From positions 310,001-374,000 of the forward strand of contig JAPYXD010000718.1 in assembly GCA_030998225.1 (NCBI GenBank): a DNA stretch of 64,000 nt. The letters run 5' to 3'. Position numbers and translations under genes: made by a program. The DNA is from Diplolepis rosae (lineage: Eukaryota > Arthropoda > Insecta > Hymenoptera > Diplolepididae). A model generated the notes under the pieces. It searched no databases. It was not told where the DNA came from and saw nothing but the letters and a program-made list of their open reading frames with translations. Positions 52,480 through 63,752 of the stretch are shown piece by piece; position 1 is the first letter of the stretch; the number at the start of each line of letters is the position of its first letter.

Positions 52480-55400
52480 AACTCGCGCATTACTTGATCA
52501 CCATACTAAAAGTCAGAGTCCTGAAATCTAGCGTATTACTTGGCCACTGTACTTTAAGTCAGAGTCCGGAAATCTCAGGTATTACTTGGCCCCTTATAAA
52601 AATTCTTACACTCCTAAGAACTCGCGCATTACTTGGCCACTTTACTTTAAGTCAGAGTCCGGAAATCTCGCGCATTACTTGGCCACTTTACTTTAAGTCA
52701 GAGTCCGGAAATCTCACGTATTACTTGGCCACTTGATAAAAATTCTAATACTCCTAAGAATTCGCGCATTACTTGGCCACTCTTTTCAGGACAGGCTTCG
52801 TCTAACTAGAGTATTACTTGGCCACTTATAAAAATTCTTATACTAATAAGAACTCGCGCATTACTTGGCCAATTTACTTTAAGTCAGAGTCCGGAAATCT
52901 CGCGTATTAGTTGGCCACTTTATAACAATTCTTATACTCCTAAGAATTCGCGCATTACTTGGCCACTCTTTTCAGGACAGGCTTCGTCTAACTCGCGTAT
53001 TACGAGGCCACTTATAAAAATTCTTATACTCCTAAGAATTCGCGCATTACTTGGCCACTCTTTTCAGGACAGGCTTCGTCTAACTCGCGTATTACGAGGC
53101 CACTTATGTATTTATATCAGTCATGAGTTCCATTGAACTTGCGCATTACTTGGCCACTCTTTTCAAGACAGACTTCGTTTATCTCGCGTATTACTTGGCC
53201 ACCTTACTTAAAGTCAGAGTTCGAAAATCTCGCGTATTAGTTGGCCACTTTATAACAATTCTTATACTCCTAACAATTCGCGCATAACTTGGCCACTCTT
53301 TTCAAGACAGACTTCGTTTAACTCGCGTATTACTTGGCCCCATATAAAAATTCTTACACTCCTAAGAACTCGCGCATTACTTGGCCACTTTACTTTAAGT
53401 CAGAGTCCGGAAATCTCGAGTATTACTTGGCCACTTTAGAAAAATTCTTATACTCCTATGAATTCGCGTATTACTTGGCCACTCTTTTCAAGACAGACTT
53501 TGTTTAACTCGCGTATTACGAGGCCACTTATGTATTTATATCAGTCCTGTGGTCCATTGAACTCGCGCATTACTTGGCCACTCTTTTCAAGACAGACTTC
53601 GTTTATCTCGCGTATTACTTGGCCACCTTACTTAAAGTCAGAGTTCGGAAATCTCGCGTATTAGTTGGCCACTTTATAACAATTCTTATACTCCTAAGAA
53701 TTCGCGCATTACTTGGCCACTCTTTTCAGGACAGGCTTCGTCTAACTCGCGTATTACGAGGCCACTTATAAAAATTCTTATACTCCTAAGAATTCGCGCA
53801 TTACTTGGCCACTCTTTTCAGGACAGGCTTCGTCTAACTCGCGTATTACGAGGCCACTTATGTATTTATATCAGTCATGAGTTCCATTGAACTCGCGCAT
53901 TACTTGATCACCTTACTAAAAGTCAGAGTCCGGAAATCTCGCGTATTACTTGGCCACCTTACTTAAAGTCTGAGTCCGAAAATCTCGCGTATTAGTTGGC
54001 CACTTTATAACAATTCTTATACTCCTAAGAATTCGCGCATTACTTGGCCACTCTTTTCAGGACAGGCTTCGTCTAACTCGCGTATTACGAGGCCACTCTT
54101 TTCAAGACAGACTTCGTTTATCTCGCGTATTACTTGGCCACCTTACTTACCTTCAGAGTTCGGAAATCTCGTCTATTAGTTGGCCACTTTATAACAATTC
54201 TTATACTCCTAAGAATTCGCGCATTACTTGGCCACTCTTTTCAGGACAGGCTTCGTCTAACTCGCGTATTACGAGGCCACTTATGTATTTATATCAGTCC
54301 TGTGGTCCATTGAACTCGCGCATTACTTGGCCACTCTTTTCAAGACAGACTTCGTTTATCTCGCGTATTACTTGGCCACCTTACTTAAAGTCAGAGTTCG
54401 GAAATCTCGCGTATTAGTTGGCCACTTTATAACAATTCTTATACTCCTAAGAATTCGCGCATTACTTGGCCACTCTTTTCAGGACAGGCTTCGTCTAACT
54501 CGCGTATTACGAGGCCACATATGTATTTATATCAGTCGTGAGGTCCATTGGACTCGTGCATTACTTGATCACCTTACTAAAAGTCAGAGTCTGGAAATCT
54601 CGCGTATCACTTGGCCACTTTAGAAAAATTCTTATACTCCAATGAATTCGCGTATTACTTGGCCACCTTACTTTAAGTCAGAGTACGGAAATCTCGCGTA
54701 TTTGTTGGCCACTTTATAACAATTCTGATACTCCTAAGAACTCGCGCATTACTTGGCCACTCTTTTCACGACAGACTTCGTCTAACTCGCGTATTACGAG
54801 GCCACTTATGTATTTATATCAGTCCTGTCGTCCATTGAACTCGCGCATTACTTGGCCACTCTTTTAAAGAAAGCATTCGTTTATCTCCCGGAATACTTGG
54901 CCCCCTTACTTATAGTCAGAGTTCGGAATACTCGCGTATTAGTTGGCCACTTTATAACAATTCTTATACTCCTAAGAATTCGCGCATTACTTGGCCACTC
55001 TTTTCAGGACAGGCTTCGTCTAACTCGCATATTACGAGGCCACTTATGTTTTTATATCAGTCATGAGGTCCATTGAACTCGCGCATTACTTGATCACCTT
55101 ACTAAAAGTCAGAGTCCGGAAATCTCGCGTATTACTTGGCCACTCTTTTCAAGACAGACTTTGTTTAACTCGCGTATTACGAGGCCACTCATGTATTTAT
55201 ATCATTCCTGTGGTCCATTGAACTCGTGCATTACTTGGCCACTCTTTTCAAGACAGACTTCGTTTATCTCGCGTATTACTTGGCCACCTTACTTATAGTC
55301 AGAGTTCGGAAATCTCGCGTATTAGTTGGCCACTTTATAACAATTCTTATACTCCTAAGAATTCGCGCATTACTTGGCCACTCTTTTCAGGACAGGCTTC

Positions 55401-55504
55401 GTCTAACTCGCGTATTACGAGGCCACTTATGTATTTATATCAGTCATGAGGTCCATTGAACTCGCGCATTACTTGATCACCTTACTAAAAGTCAGAGTCT
55501 GGAA
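52480..55504 (+). repeat. Array, mixed monomer order
   Basis: Opens with P3-P2-K4-P2-P2-K5, a block shared with about 15.3, 61.2 and 61.9 kb. F-P-K1-G words follow. It contains the D/F hybrid at 54075-54119 and a substitution cluster at about 54860-54930. A K2-led unit begins at 54597 (gtatcactt at 54604). Confidence 0.86.
54075..54119 (+). repeat. Hybrid monomer, D-type head with F tail
   Basis: The head reads tattacgaggccac, as before D, but runs into the F tail cttttcaagacagacttcg. Total length is a normal 45 bp, so exactly one D monomer's worth (54 bp) is missing. This is the expected product of crossing over inside the shared ggccac of D and F. Confidence 0.82.
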
Positions 55505-58500
55505 ATCTCGCGTATCACTTGGCCACTTTAGAAAAATTCTTATACTCCTATGAATTCGCGTATTACATGGCCACCTTACTTTAAGTCAGAGTCCGGAAAT
55601 CTCGCGTATTTTTTGGCCACTTTATAACAATTCTGATACTCCTAAGAATTCGCGCATTACTTGGCCACTCTTTTCAGGACAGGCTTCGTCTAACTCGCGT
55701 ATTACTTGGCCACTTTAGTAAAATTCTGATACTCCTATGAATTCGCGTATTACTTGGCCACCTTACTTAAAGTCAGAGTCCGAAAATCTCGCGTATTAGT
55801 TGCCCACTTTATAACAATTCTTATACTCCTAACAATTTGCGCATAACTTGGCCATTCTTTTCCAGACAGACTTCGCTTAACTCGCGTATTACTTGGCCCC
55901 ATATAAAAATTCTTACACTCCTAAGAACTCGCGCATTACTTGGCCACTTTACTTTAAGTCAGAGTCCGGAAATCTCGAGTATTACTTGGCCACTTTAGAA
56001 AAATTCTTATACTCCTATGAATTCGCGTATTACTTGGCCACTCTTTTCAAGACAGACTTTGTTTAACTCGCGTATTACGAGGCCACTTATATATTTATAT
56101 CAGTTCTGTGGTCCATTGAACTCGCGCATTACTTGGCCACTCTTTTCAAGACAGACTTCGTTTATCTCGCGTATTACTTGGCCACCTTACTTAAAGTCAG
56201 AGTTCGGAAATCTCGCGTATTACTTGGCCACCTTACTTAAAGTCAGAGTCCGAAAATCTCGCGTATTAGATGGCCACTTTATAACAATTCTTATACTCCT
56301 AACAATTCGCGCATAGCTTGGCCACTCTTTTCAAGACAGACTTCGCTTAACTCGCGTATTACTTGGCCCCTTATAAAAACTCTTACACTCCTAAGAACTC
56401 GCGCATTACTTGGCCACTTTACTTTAAGTCAGAGTCCGGAAATCTCGAGTATTACTTGGCCACTTTAGAAAAATTCTTATACTCCTATGAATTCGCGTAT
56501 TACTTGGCCACTCTTTTCAAGACAGACTTTGTTTAACTCGCGTATTACGAGGCCACTTATGTATTTATATCAGTCCTGTGGTCCATTGAACTCGCGCATT
56601 ACTTGGCCACTCTTTTCAAGACAGACTTCGTTTATCTCGCGTATTACTTGGCCACCTTACTTAAAGTCAGAGTTCGGAAATCTCGCGTATTAGTTGGCCA
56701 CTTTATAACAATTCTTATACTCCTAAGAATTCGCGCATTACTTGGCCACTCTTTTCAGGACAGGCTTCGTCTAACTCGCGTATTACGAGGCCACTTATAA
56801 AAATTCTTATACTCCTAAGAATTCGCGCATTACTTGGCCACTCTTTTCAGGACAGGCTTCGTCTAACTCGCGTATTACGAGGCCACTTATGTATTTATAT
56901 CAGTCATGAGTTCCATTGAACTCGCGCATTACTTGTCCACCTTACTAAAAGTCAGAGTTCGGATATCTCGCGTATTACTTGGCCACCTTACTTAAAGTCA
57001 GAGTCCGAAAATCTCGCGTATTAGTTGGCCACTTTATAACAATTCTTATACTCCTTAGAATTCGCGCTTTACTTGGCCACTCTTTTCAGGACAGGCTTCG
57101 TCTAACTCGCGTATTACGAGGCCACTTATGTATTTATATCATTCATGAGGTCCATTGAACTAGCGCATAATTTGTCACTCTTTTCAAGACAGACTTCGTT
57201 TATCTCGCGTATTACTTGGCCACCTTACATATAGTCAGAGTTCGGAAATCTCTCGTATTAGTTGGCCACTTTATAACAATTCTTATACTCCTAAGAATTC
57301 GCGCATTACTTGGCCACTCTTTTCAGGACAGGCTTCGTCTAACTCGCGTATTACGAGGCCACTTATAAAAATTCTTATACTCCTAAGAATTCGCGCATTA
57401 CTTGGCCACTCTTTTCAGGACAGGCTTCGTCTAACTCGCGTATTACGAGGCCACTTATGTATTTATATCAGTCATGAGTTCCATTGAACTCGCGCATTAC
57501 TTGATCACCTTACTAAAAGTCAGAGTCCGGAAATCTCGCGTATTACTTGGCCACCTTACTTAAAGTCAGAGTCCGAAAATCTCGCGTATTAGTTGGCCAC
57601 TTTATAACAATTCTTATACTCCTAACAATTCGCGCATTACTTGGCCACTCTTTTCAGGACAGGCTTCGTCTAACTCACGTATTACGAGGCCACTTATGTA
57701 TTTATATCAGTCATGAGGTCCATTGAACTCGCGCATTATTTGTCACTCTTTTCAAGACAGACTTCGTTTATCTCGCGTATTACTTGGCCACCTTACTTAT
57801 AGTCAGAGTTCGGAAATCTCGCGTATTAGTTGGCCACTTTATAACAATTCTTATACTCCTAAGAATTCGCGCATTACTTGGACACTCTTTTCAAGACAGG
57901 CTTCGTCTAACTCACGTATTACGAGGCCACTTATGTATTTATATCAGTCATGAGGTCCATTGAACTCGCGCATTACTTGATCACCTTACTAAAAGTCAGA
58001 GTCTGGAAATCTCGCGTATCACTTGGCCACTTTAGAAAAATTCTTATACTCCTATGAATTCGCGTATTTCATGGCCACCTTACTTTAAGTCAGAGTCCGG
58101 AAATCTCGCGTATTTTTTGGCCACTTTATAACAATTCTGATACTCCTAAGAATTTGCGCATTACTTGGCCACTCCTTTCAGGACAGGCTTCGTCTAACTC
58201 GCGTATTACGAGGCCGCTTATAACAATTGTTATACTCCTAAGAACTCGCGCATTACTTGGCCACTTGACTTTAAGTCAGAGTCCGGAAATCTCGCGTATT
58301 ACTTGGCCACTTTAGTAAAATTCTGATACTCCTATGAATTCGCGTATTACTTGGCCACCTTACTTAAAGTCAGAGTCCGAAAATCTCGCGTATTAGTTGC
58401 CCACTTTATAACAATTCTTATACTCCTAACAATTTTCGCATAACTTGGCCACTCTTTTCAAGACAGACTTCGCTTAACTCGTGTATTACTTGGCCCCATA

Positions 58501-60600
58501 TAAAAAATCTTACACTCCTAAGAACTCGCGAATTACTTGGACACATTACTCTAAGTCAGAGTCCGGAAATCTCGAGTATTACTTGGCCACTTTAGAAAAA
58601 TTCTTATACTCCTATGAATTCGCGTATTACTTGGCCACTCTTTTCAAGACAGACTATGTTTAACTCGCGTATTACGAGGCCACTTATGTATTTATACCAG
58701 TTCTGTGGTCCATTGAACTCGCGCATTACTTGGCCACTCTTGACAAGACAGACTTCGTTTATCTCGCGTATTACTTGGCCACCATACTTAAAGACAGAGT
58801 TCGGAAAACACCCGTATTACTTGGCCACCTTACTTAAAGTCAGAGTCCGAAAATCTCGCGTATAAGATGGCCACAGTATAACAAATCATATACTCCTAAC
58901 AATTCGCGCATAGCTTGGCCACTCTTTTCAAGACAGACTTCGCTTAACTCGCGTATTACTTGGCCCCTTATAAAAACTCTTACACTCCTAAGAACTCGCG
59001 CATTACTTGGCCACTTTACTTTAAGTCAGAGTCCGGAAATCTCGAGTATTACTTGGCCACTTTAGAAAAATTCTTATACTCCTATGAATTCGCGTATTAC
59101 TTGGCCACTCTTTTCAAGACAGACTTTGTTTAACTCGCGTATTACGAGGCCACTTATGTATTTATATCAGTCCTGTGGTCCATTGAACTCGCGCATTACT
59201 TGGCCACTCTTTTCAAGACAGACTTCGTTTATCTCGCGTATTACTTGGCCACCTTACTTAAAGTCAGAGTTCGGAAATCTCGCGTATTAGTTGGCCACTT
59301 TATAACAATTCTTATACTCCTAAGAATTCGCGCATGACTTGGCCACTCTTTTCAGGACAGGCTTCGTCTAACTCGCGTATTACGAGGCCACTTATAAAAA
59401 TTCTTATACTCCTAAGAATTCGCGCATTACTTGGCCACTCTTTTCAGGACAGGCTTCGTCTAACTCGCGTATTACGAGGCCACTTATGTATTTATATCAG
59501 TCATGAGTTCCATTGAACTCGCGCATTACTTGATCACCTTACTAAAAGTCAGAGTCCGGAAATCTCGAGTATTACTTGGCCACCTTACTTAAAGTCAGAG
59601 TCCGAAAATCTCGCGTATTAGTGTGCCACTAAATAACATTTCCTCTACTCCCTAGAATTCGCGCATTACTTGGCCACTCTTTTCAGGACAGGCTTCGTCT
59701 AACTCGCGTATTACGAGGCCACTTATGTATTTATATCATTCATGAGGTCCATTGAACTCGCGCATTATTTGGCCACTCTTTTCAAGACAGACTTCGTTTA
59801 TCTCGCGTATTACTTGGCCACCTTACTTATAGTCAGAGTTCGGAAATCTCGCGTATTAGTTGGCCACTTTATAACAATTCTTATACTCCTAAGAATTCGC
59901 GCATTACTTGGCCACTCTTTTCAGGACAGGCTTCGTCTAACTCGCGTATTACGAGGCCACTTATGTATTTATATCAGTCATGAGTTCCATTGAACTCGCG
60001 CATTACTTGATCACCTTACTAAAAGTCAGAGTCCGGAAATCTCGCGTATTACTTGGCCACTTTACTTTAAGTCAGAGTCCGGAAATCTCACGTATTACTT
60101 GGCCCCTTATAAAAATTCTTACACTCCTAAGAACTCGCGCATTACTTGGCCACCTTACTTATAGTCAGAGTTCGGAAATCTCGCGTATTACTAGGACACT
60201 TTACTTTAAGTAAGAGTCCGGAAATCTCACGTATTACTTGGCCACTTGATAAAAATTCTAATACTCCTAAGAATTCGCGCATTACTTGGCCACTCTTTTC
60301 AGGACAGGCTTCGTCTAACTCGCGTATTACTTGGCCACTTTCAAAAATTCTTAGACTCCTCACATCTCGCGCATTACTTGGCCAATTTACTTTAAGTCAG
60401 AGTCCGGAAATCTCGCGTATTAGTTGGCCACTTTATAACAATTCTTATACTCCTAAGAATTCGCGCATTACTTGGCCACTCTTTTCAGGACAGGCTTCGT
60501 CTAACTCGCGTATTACGAGGCCACTTATGTATTTATATCAGTCATGAGTTCCATTGAACTAGCGCATTACTTGATCACCTTACTTAAAGTCAGAGTTCGG
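55505..60600 (+). repeat. 2504/2597-bp HOR, two copies
   Basis: Copy 1 spans 55505-58008 and copy 2 starts at 58009 and can be followed to about 60.6 kb. Offsets are 2504 bp at the leading K2 (55512 and 58016) and 2597 bp at later points (Ft block 56017 and 58614, D with attcatgagg 57141 and 59738). The 93-bp difference is a K3+P2 pair missing from copy 1 at about 55692, where G passes directly to K2. Copy 2 has more private changes, with clusters at about 58780-58885 and 59615-59665. Confidence 0.88.
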
Positions 60601-62396
60601 AAATCTCGCGTATTACTTGGCCACCTTACTTAAAGTCAGAGTCCGAAAATCTCGCGTATTAGTTGGCCACTTTATAACAATTCTTATACTCCTTAGAATT
60701 CGCGCATTACTTGGCCACTCTTTTCAGGACAGGCTTCGTCTAACTCGCGTATTACGAGGCCACTTATGTATTTATATCATTCATGAGGTCCATTGAACTC
60801 GCGCATTACTTGGCCACTCTTTTCAAGACAGACTTCGTTTATCTCGCGTATTACTTGGCCACCTTACTTAAAGTCAGAGTTCGGAAATCTCGCGTATTAG
60901 TTGGCCACTTTATAACAATTCTTATACTCCTAAGAATTCGCGCATTACTTGGCCACTCTTTTCAGGACAGGCTTCGTCTAACTCGCGTATTACGAGGCCA
61001 CTTATGTATTTATATCAGTCATGAGTTCCATTGAACTCGCGCATTACTTGATCACCTTACTAAAAGTCAGAGTCCGGAAATCTCGCGTATTACTTGGCCA
61101 CTTTACTTTAAGTCAGAGTCCGGAAATCTCACGTATTACTTGCCCCTTATAAAAATTCTTACACTGCTAAGAACTCGCGCATTACTTGGCCACTTTACTT
61201 TAAGTCAGAGTCCGGAAATCTCGCGCATTACTTGGCCACTTTACTTTAAGTCAGAGTCCGGAAATCTCACGTATTACTTGGCCACTTGATAAAAATTCTA
61301 ATACTCCTAAGAATTCGCGCATTACTTGGCCACTCTTTTCAGGACAGGCTTCGTCTAACTCGCGTATTACGAGGCCACTTTTAAAAATTCTTATACTCCT
61401 AAGAACTCGCGCATTACTTGGCCAATTTACTTTAAGTCAGAGTCCGGAAATCTCGCGTATTAGTTGGCCACTTTATAACAATTCTTATACTCCTAAGAAT
61501 TCGCGCATTACTTGGCCACTCTTTTCAGGACAGGCTTCGTCTAACTCGCGTATTACGAGGCCACTTATAAAAATTCTTATACTCCTAAGAATTCGCGCAT
61601 TACTTGGCCACTCTTTTCAGGACAGGCTTCGTCTAACTCGCGTATTACGAGGCCACTTATGTATTTATATCAGTCATGAGTTCCATTGAACTCGCGCATT
61701 ACTTGATCACCTTACTAAAAGTCAGAGACCGGAAATCTCGCGTATTGCTTGGCCACTTTAGAAAAATTCTTATACTCCTATGAATTCGCGTATTACTTGG
61801 CCACTCTTTTCAAGACAGACTTCGCTTAACTCGCGTATTACTTGGCCCCTTATAAAAATTCTTACACTCCTAAGAACTCGCGCATTACTTGGCCACTTTA
61901 CTTTAAGTCAGAGTCCGGAAATCTCGCGCATTACTTGGCCACTTTACTTTAAGTCAGAGTCCGGAAATCTCACGTATTACTTGGCCACTTGATAAAAATT
62001 CTAATACTCCTAAGAATTCGCGCATTACTTGGCCACTCTTTTCAAGACAGACTTCGTTTAACTCGCGTATTACTTGGCCACTTATAAAAATTCTTATACT
62101 CCTAAGAACTCGCGCATTACTTGGCCACTTTACTTTAAGTCAGAGTCCGGAAATCTCACGTATTACTTGGCCACTTGATAAAAATTCTAATACTCCTATG
62201 AATTCGCGCATTACTTGGCCACTTTACTTTAAGTCAGAGTCTGGAAATCTCGCGCATTACTTGGCCACTTTATAACAATTCTTATACTCCTTAGAATTCG
62301 CGCATTACTTGGCCACTCTTTTCAGGACAGGCTTCGCCTAACTCGCGTGTTACGAGGCCACTTATGTATTTATATCAGTCATGAGGTCCATTGAAC
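60601..62396 (+). repeat. Array, P2- and K5-rich
   Basis: P2-P2-K5 words repeat near 61.2 and 61.9 kb, mixed with G-K3-G-D-P3. The block 61660-62010 is almost the same as 15060-15410. The last D monomer of the window ends near 62396. Confidence 0.86.
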
Positions 62397-62998
62397 TCGC
62401 GCATAACTTGATCACCTTACTTAAAGTCAGAGTCCGAAAATCTCGCGTATTAGTTGGCCACTTTATAACAATTCTTATACTCCTAACAATTCGCGCATTA
62501 CTTGGACACTCGTTTCAAGACAGACTTCGTTTAACTCGCGTATTACTTGGCCACTTATAAAAATTCTTATACTCCTAAGAACTCGCGCATTACTTGGCCA
62601 CTTTACTTTAAGTCAGAGTCCGGAAATCTCGCGTATTAGTTGGCCACTTTATAACAATTCTTATACTCCTTAGAATTCGCGCATTACTTGGCCACTCTTT
62701 TCAGGACAGGCTTCGTCTAACTCGCGCATTACTTGGCCACTTTACTTTAAGTCAGAGTCCGGAAATCTCACGTATTACTTGGCCACTTGATAAAAATTCT
62801 AATACTCCTAAGAATTCGCGCATTACTTGGCCACTCTTTTCAAGACAGACTTCGCTTAACTCGCGTATTACTTGGCCACTTATAAAAATTCTTATACTCC
62901 TAAGAACTCGCGCATTACTTGGCCACTTTACTTTAAGTCAGAGTCCGGAAATCTCGCGTATTAGTTGGCCACTTTATAACAATTCTTATACTCCTTAG

Positions 62999-63034
62999 AA
63001 TTCGCGCATTACTTGGCCACTCTTTTCAGGACAT
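62999..63034 (+). repeat. Truncated G monomer (36 bp)
   Basis: A G monomer that stops at caggacat and passes to the next head aactcgcg. It is 9 bp shorter than the normal 45, with the loss inside the ggcttcgtct end. Most size changes in the window remove whole monomers, so this is an out-of-register event. Confidence 0.85.
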
Positions 63035-63686
63035 AACTCGCGCATTACTTGGCCACTTTACTTTAAGTCAGAGTCCGGAAATCTCGCGAATTAGTTGGCC
63101 ACTTTATAACAATTCTTATACTCCTAAGAACTCGCGCATTACTTGGTCACTTTACTTCAAGTCAGAGTCCGGAAATCTCGCGTATTATTTGGCCACTTTA
63201 TAACAATTCTTATACTCCTAAGAATTCGCGCATTACTTGGCCACTCTTTTCATGACAGTCTTCGTTTATCTCTCGTATTACTTGTCCACATATCTTAATG
63301 TCACAGTTCGGAAATCTAGAGTATTAGTTGGCCACTTTATAACAATTCTTATACTCCTTTGAATTCGCGCATTACTTGGCCACTCTTTTCAGGACAGGCT
63401 TCGTCTAACTCGCGCATTACTTGGCCACTTTACTTTAAGTCAGAGTCCGAAAATCTCGCGTATTAGTTGGCCACGTTATAACAATTCTTATACTCCTAAC
63501 AATTCGCGCATTACTTGGCCACTCTTTTCAAGACAGACTTCGTTTAACTCGCGTATTACTTGGCCACTTATAAAAATTCTTATACTCCTAAGAACTCGCG
63601 CATTACTTGGCCACTTTACTTTAAGTCAGAGTCCGGAAATCTCGCGTATTAGTTGGCCACTTTATAACAATTCTTATACTCCTTAG

Positions 63687-63752
63687 AATTCGCGCATTAC
63701 TTGGCCACTCTTTTCAGTACTTGGCCACTTTACTTTAAGTCAGAGTCCGGAA
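63687..63752 (+). repeat. Fused G-P monomer (66 bp)
   Basis: A G monomer is cut after cttttcag and joined to tacttggccac of a following P2 head. Normal G+P2 would be 91 bp, so 25 bp are missing. The remnant keeps two TGGCCA boxes about 25-30 bp apart, an abnormal spacing. Confidence 0.85.

Noticed and set aside
60142..60363. Minus-strand open frame of 73 codons
   Set aside because: Reverse complement of ordinary P, K and G monomers. It is open only because of the local order, with no sign of a gene.
203..61992. Many open frames of 60-176 codons on the + strand with recurring peptide motifs
   Set aside because: They are translations of the repeat in all three frames. Monomer sizes 45, 48 and 54 keep frame while 46 and 47 break it, so frames open and close with monomer order. 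The same DNA is open in several frames, starts lie anywhere in the monomer, and the longest (28723-29253) ends at an ordinary repeat stop.
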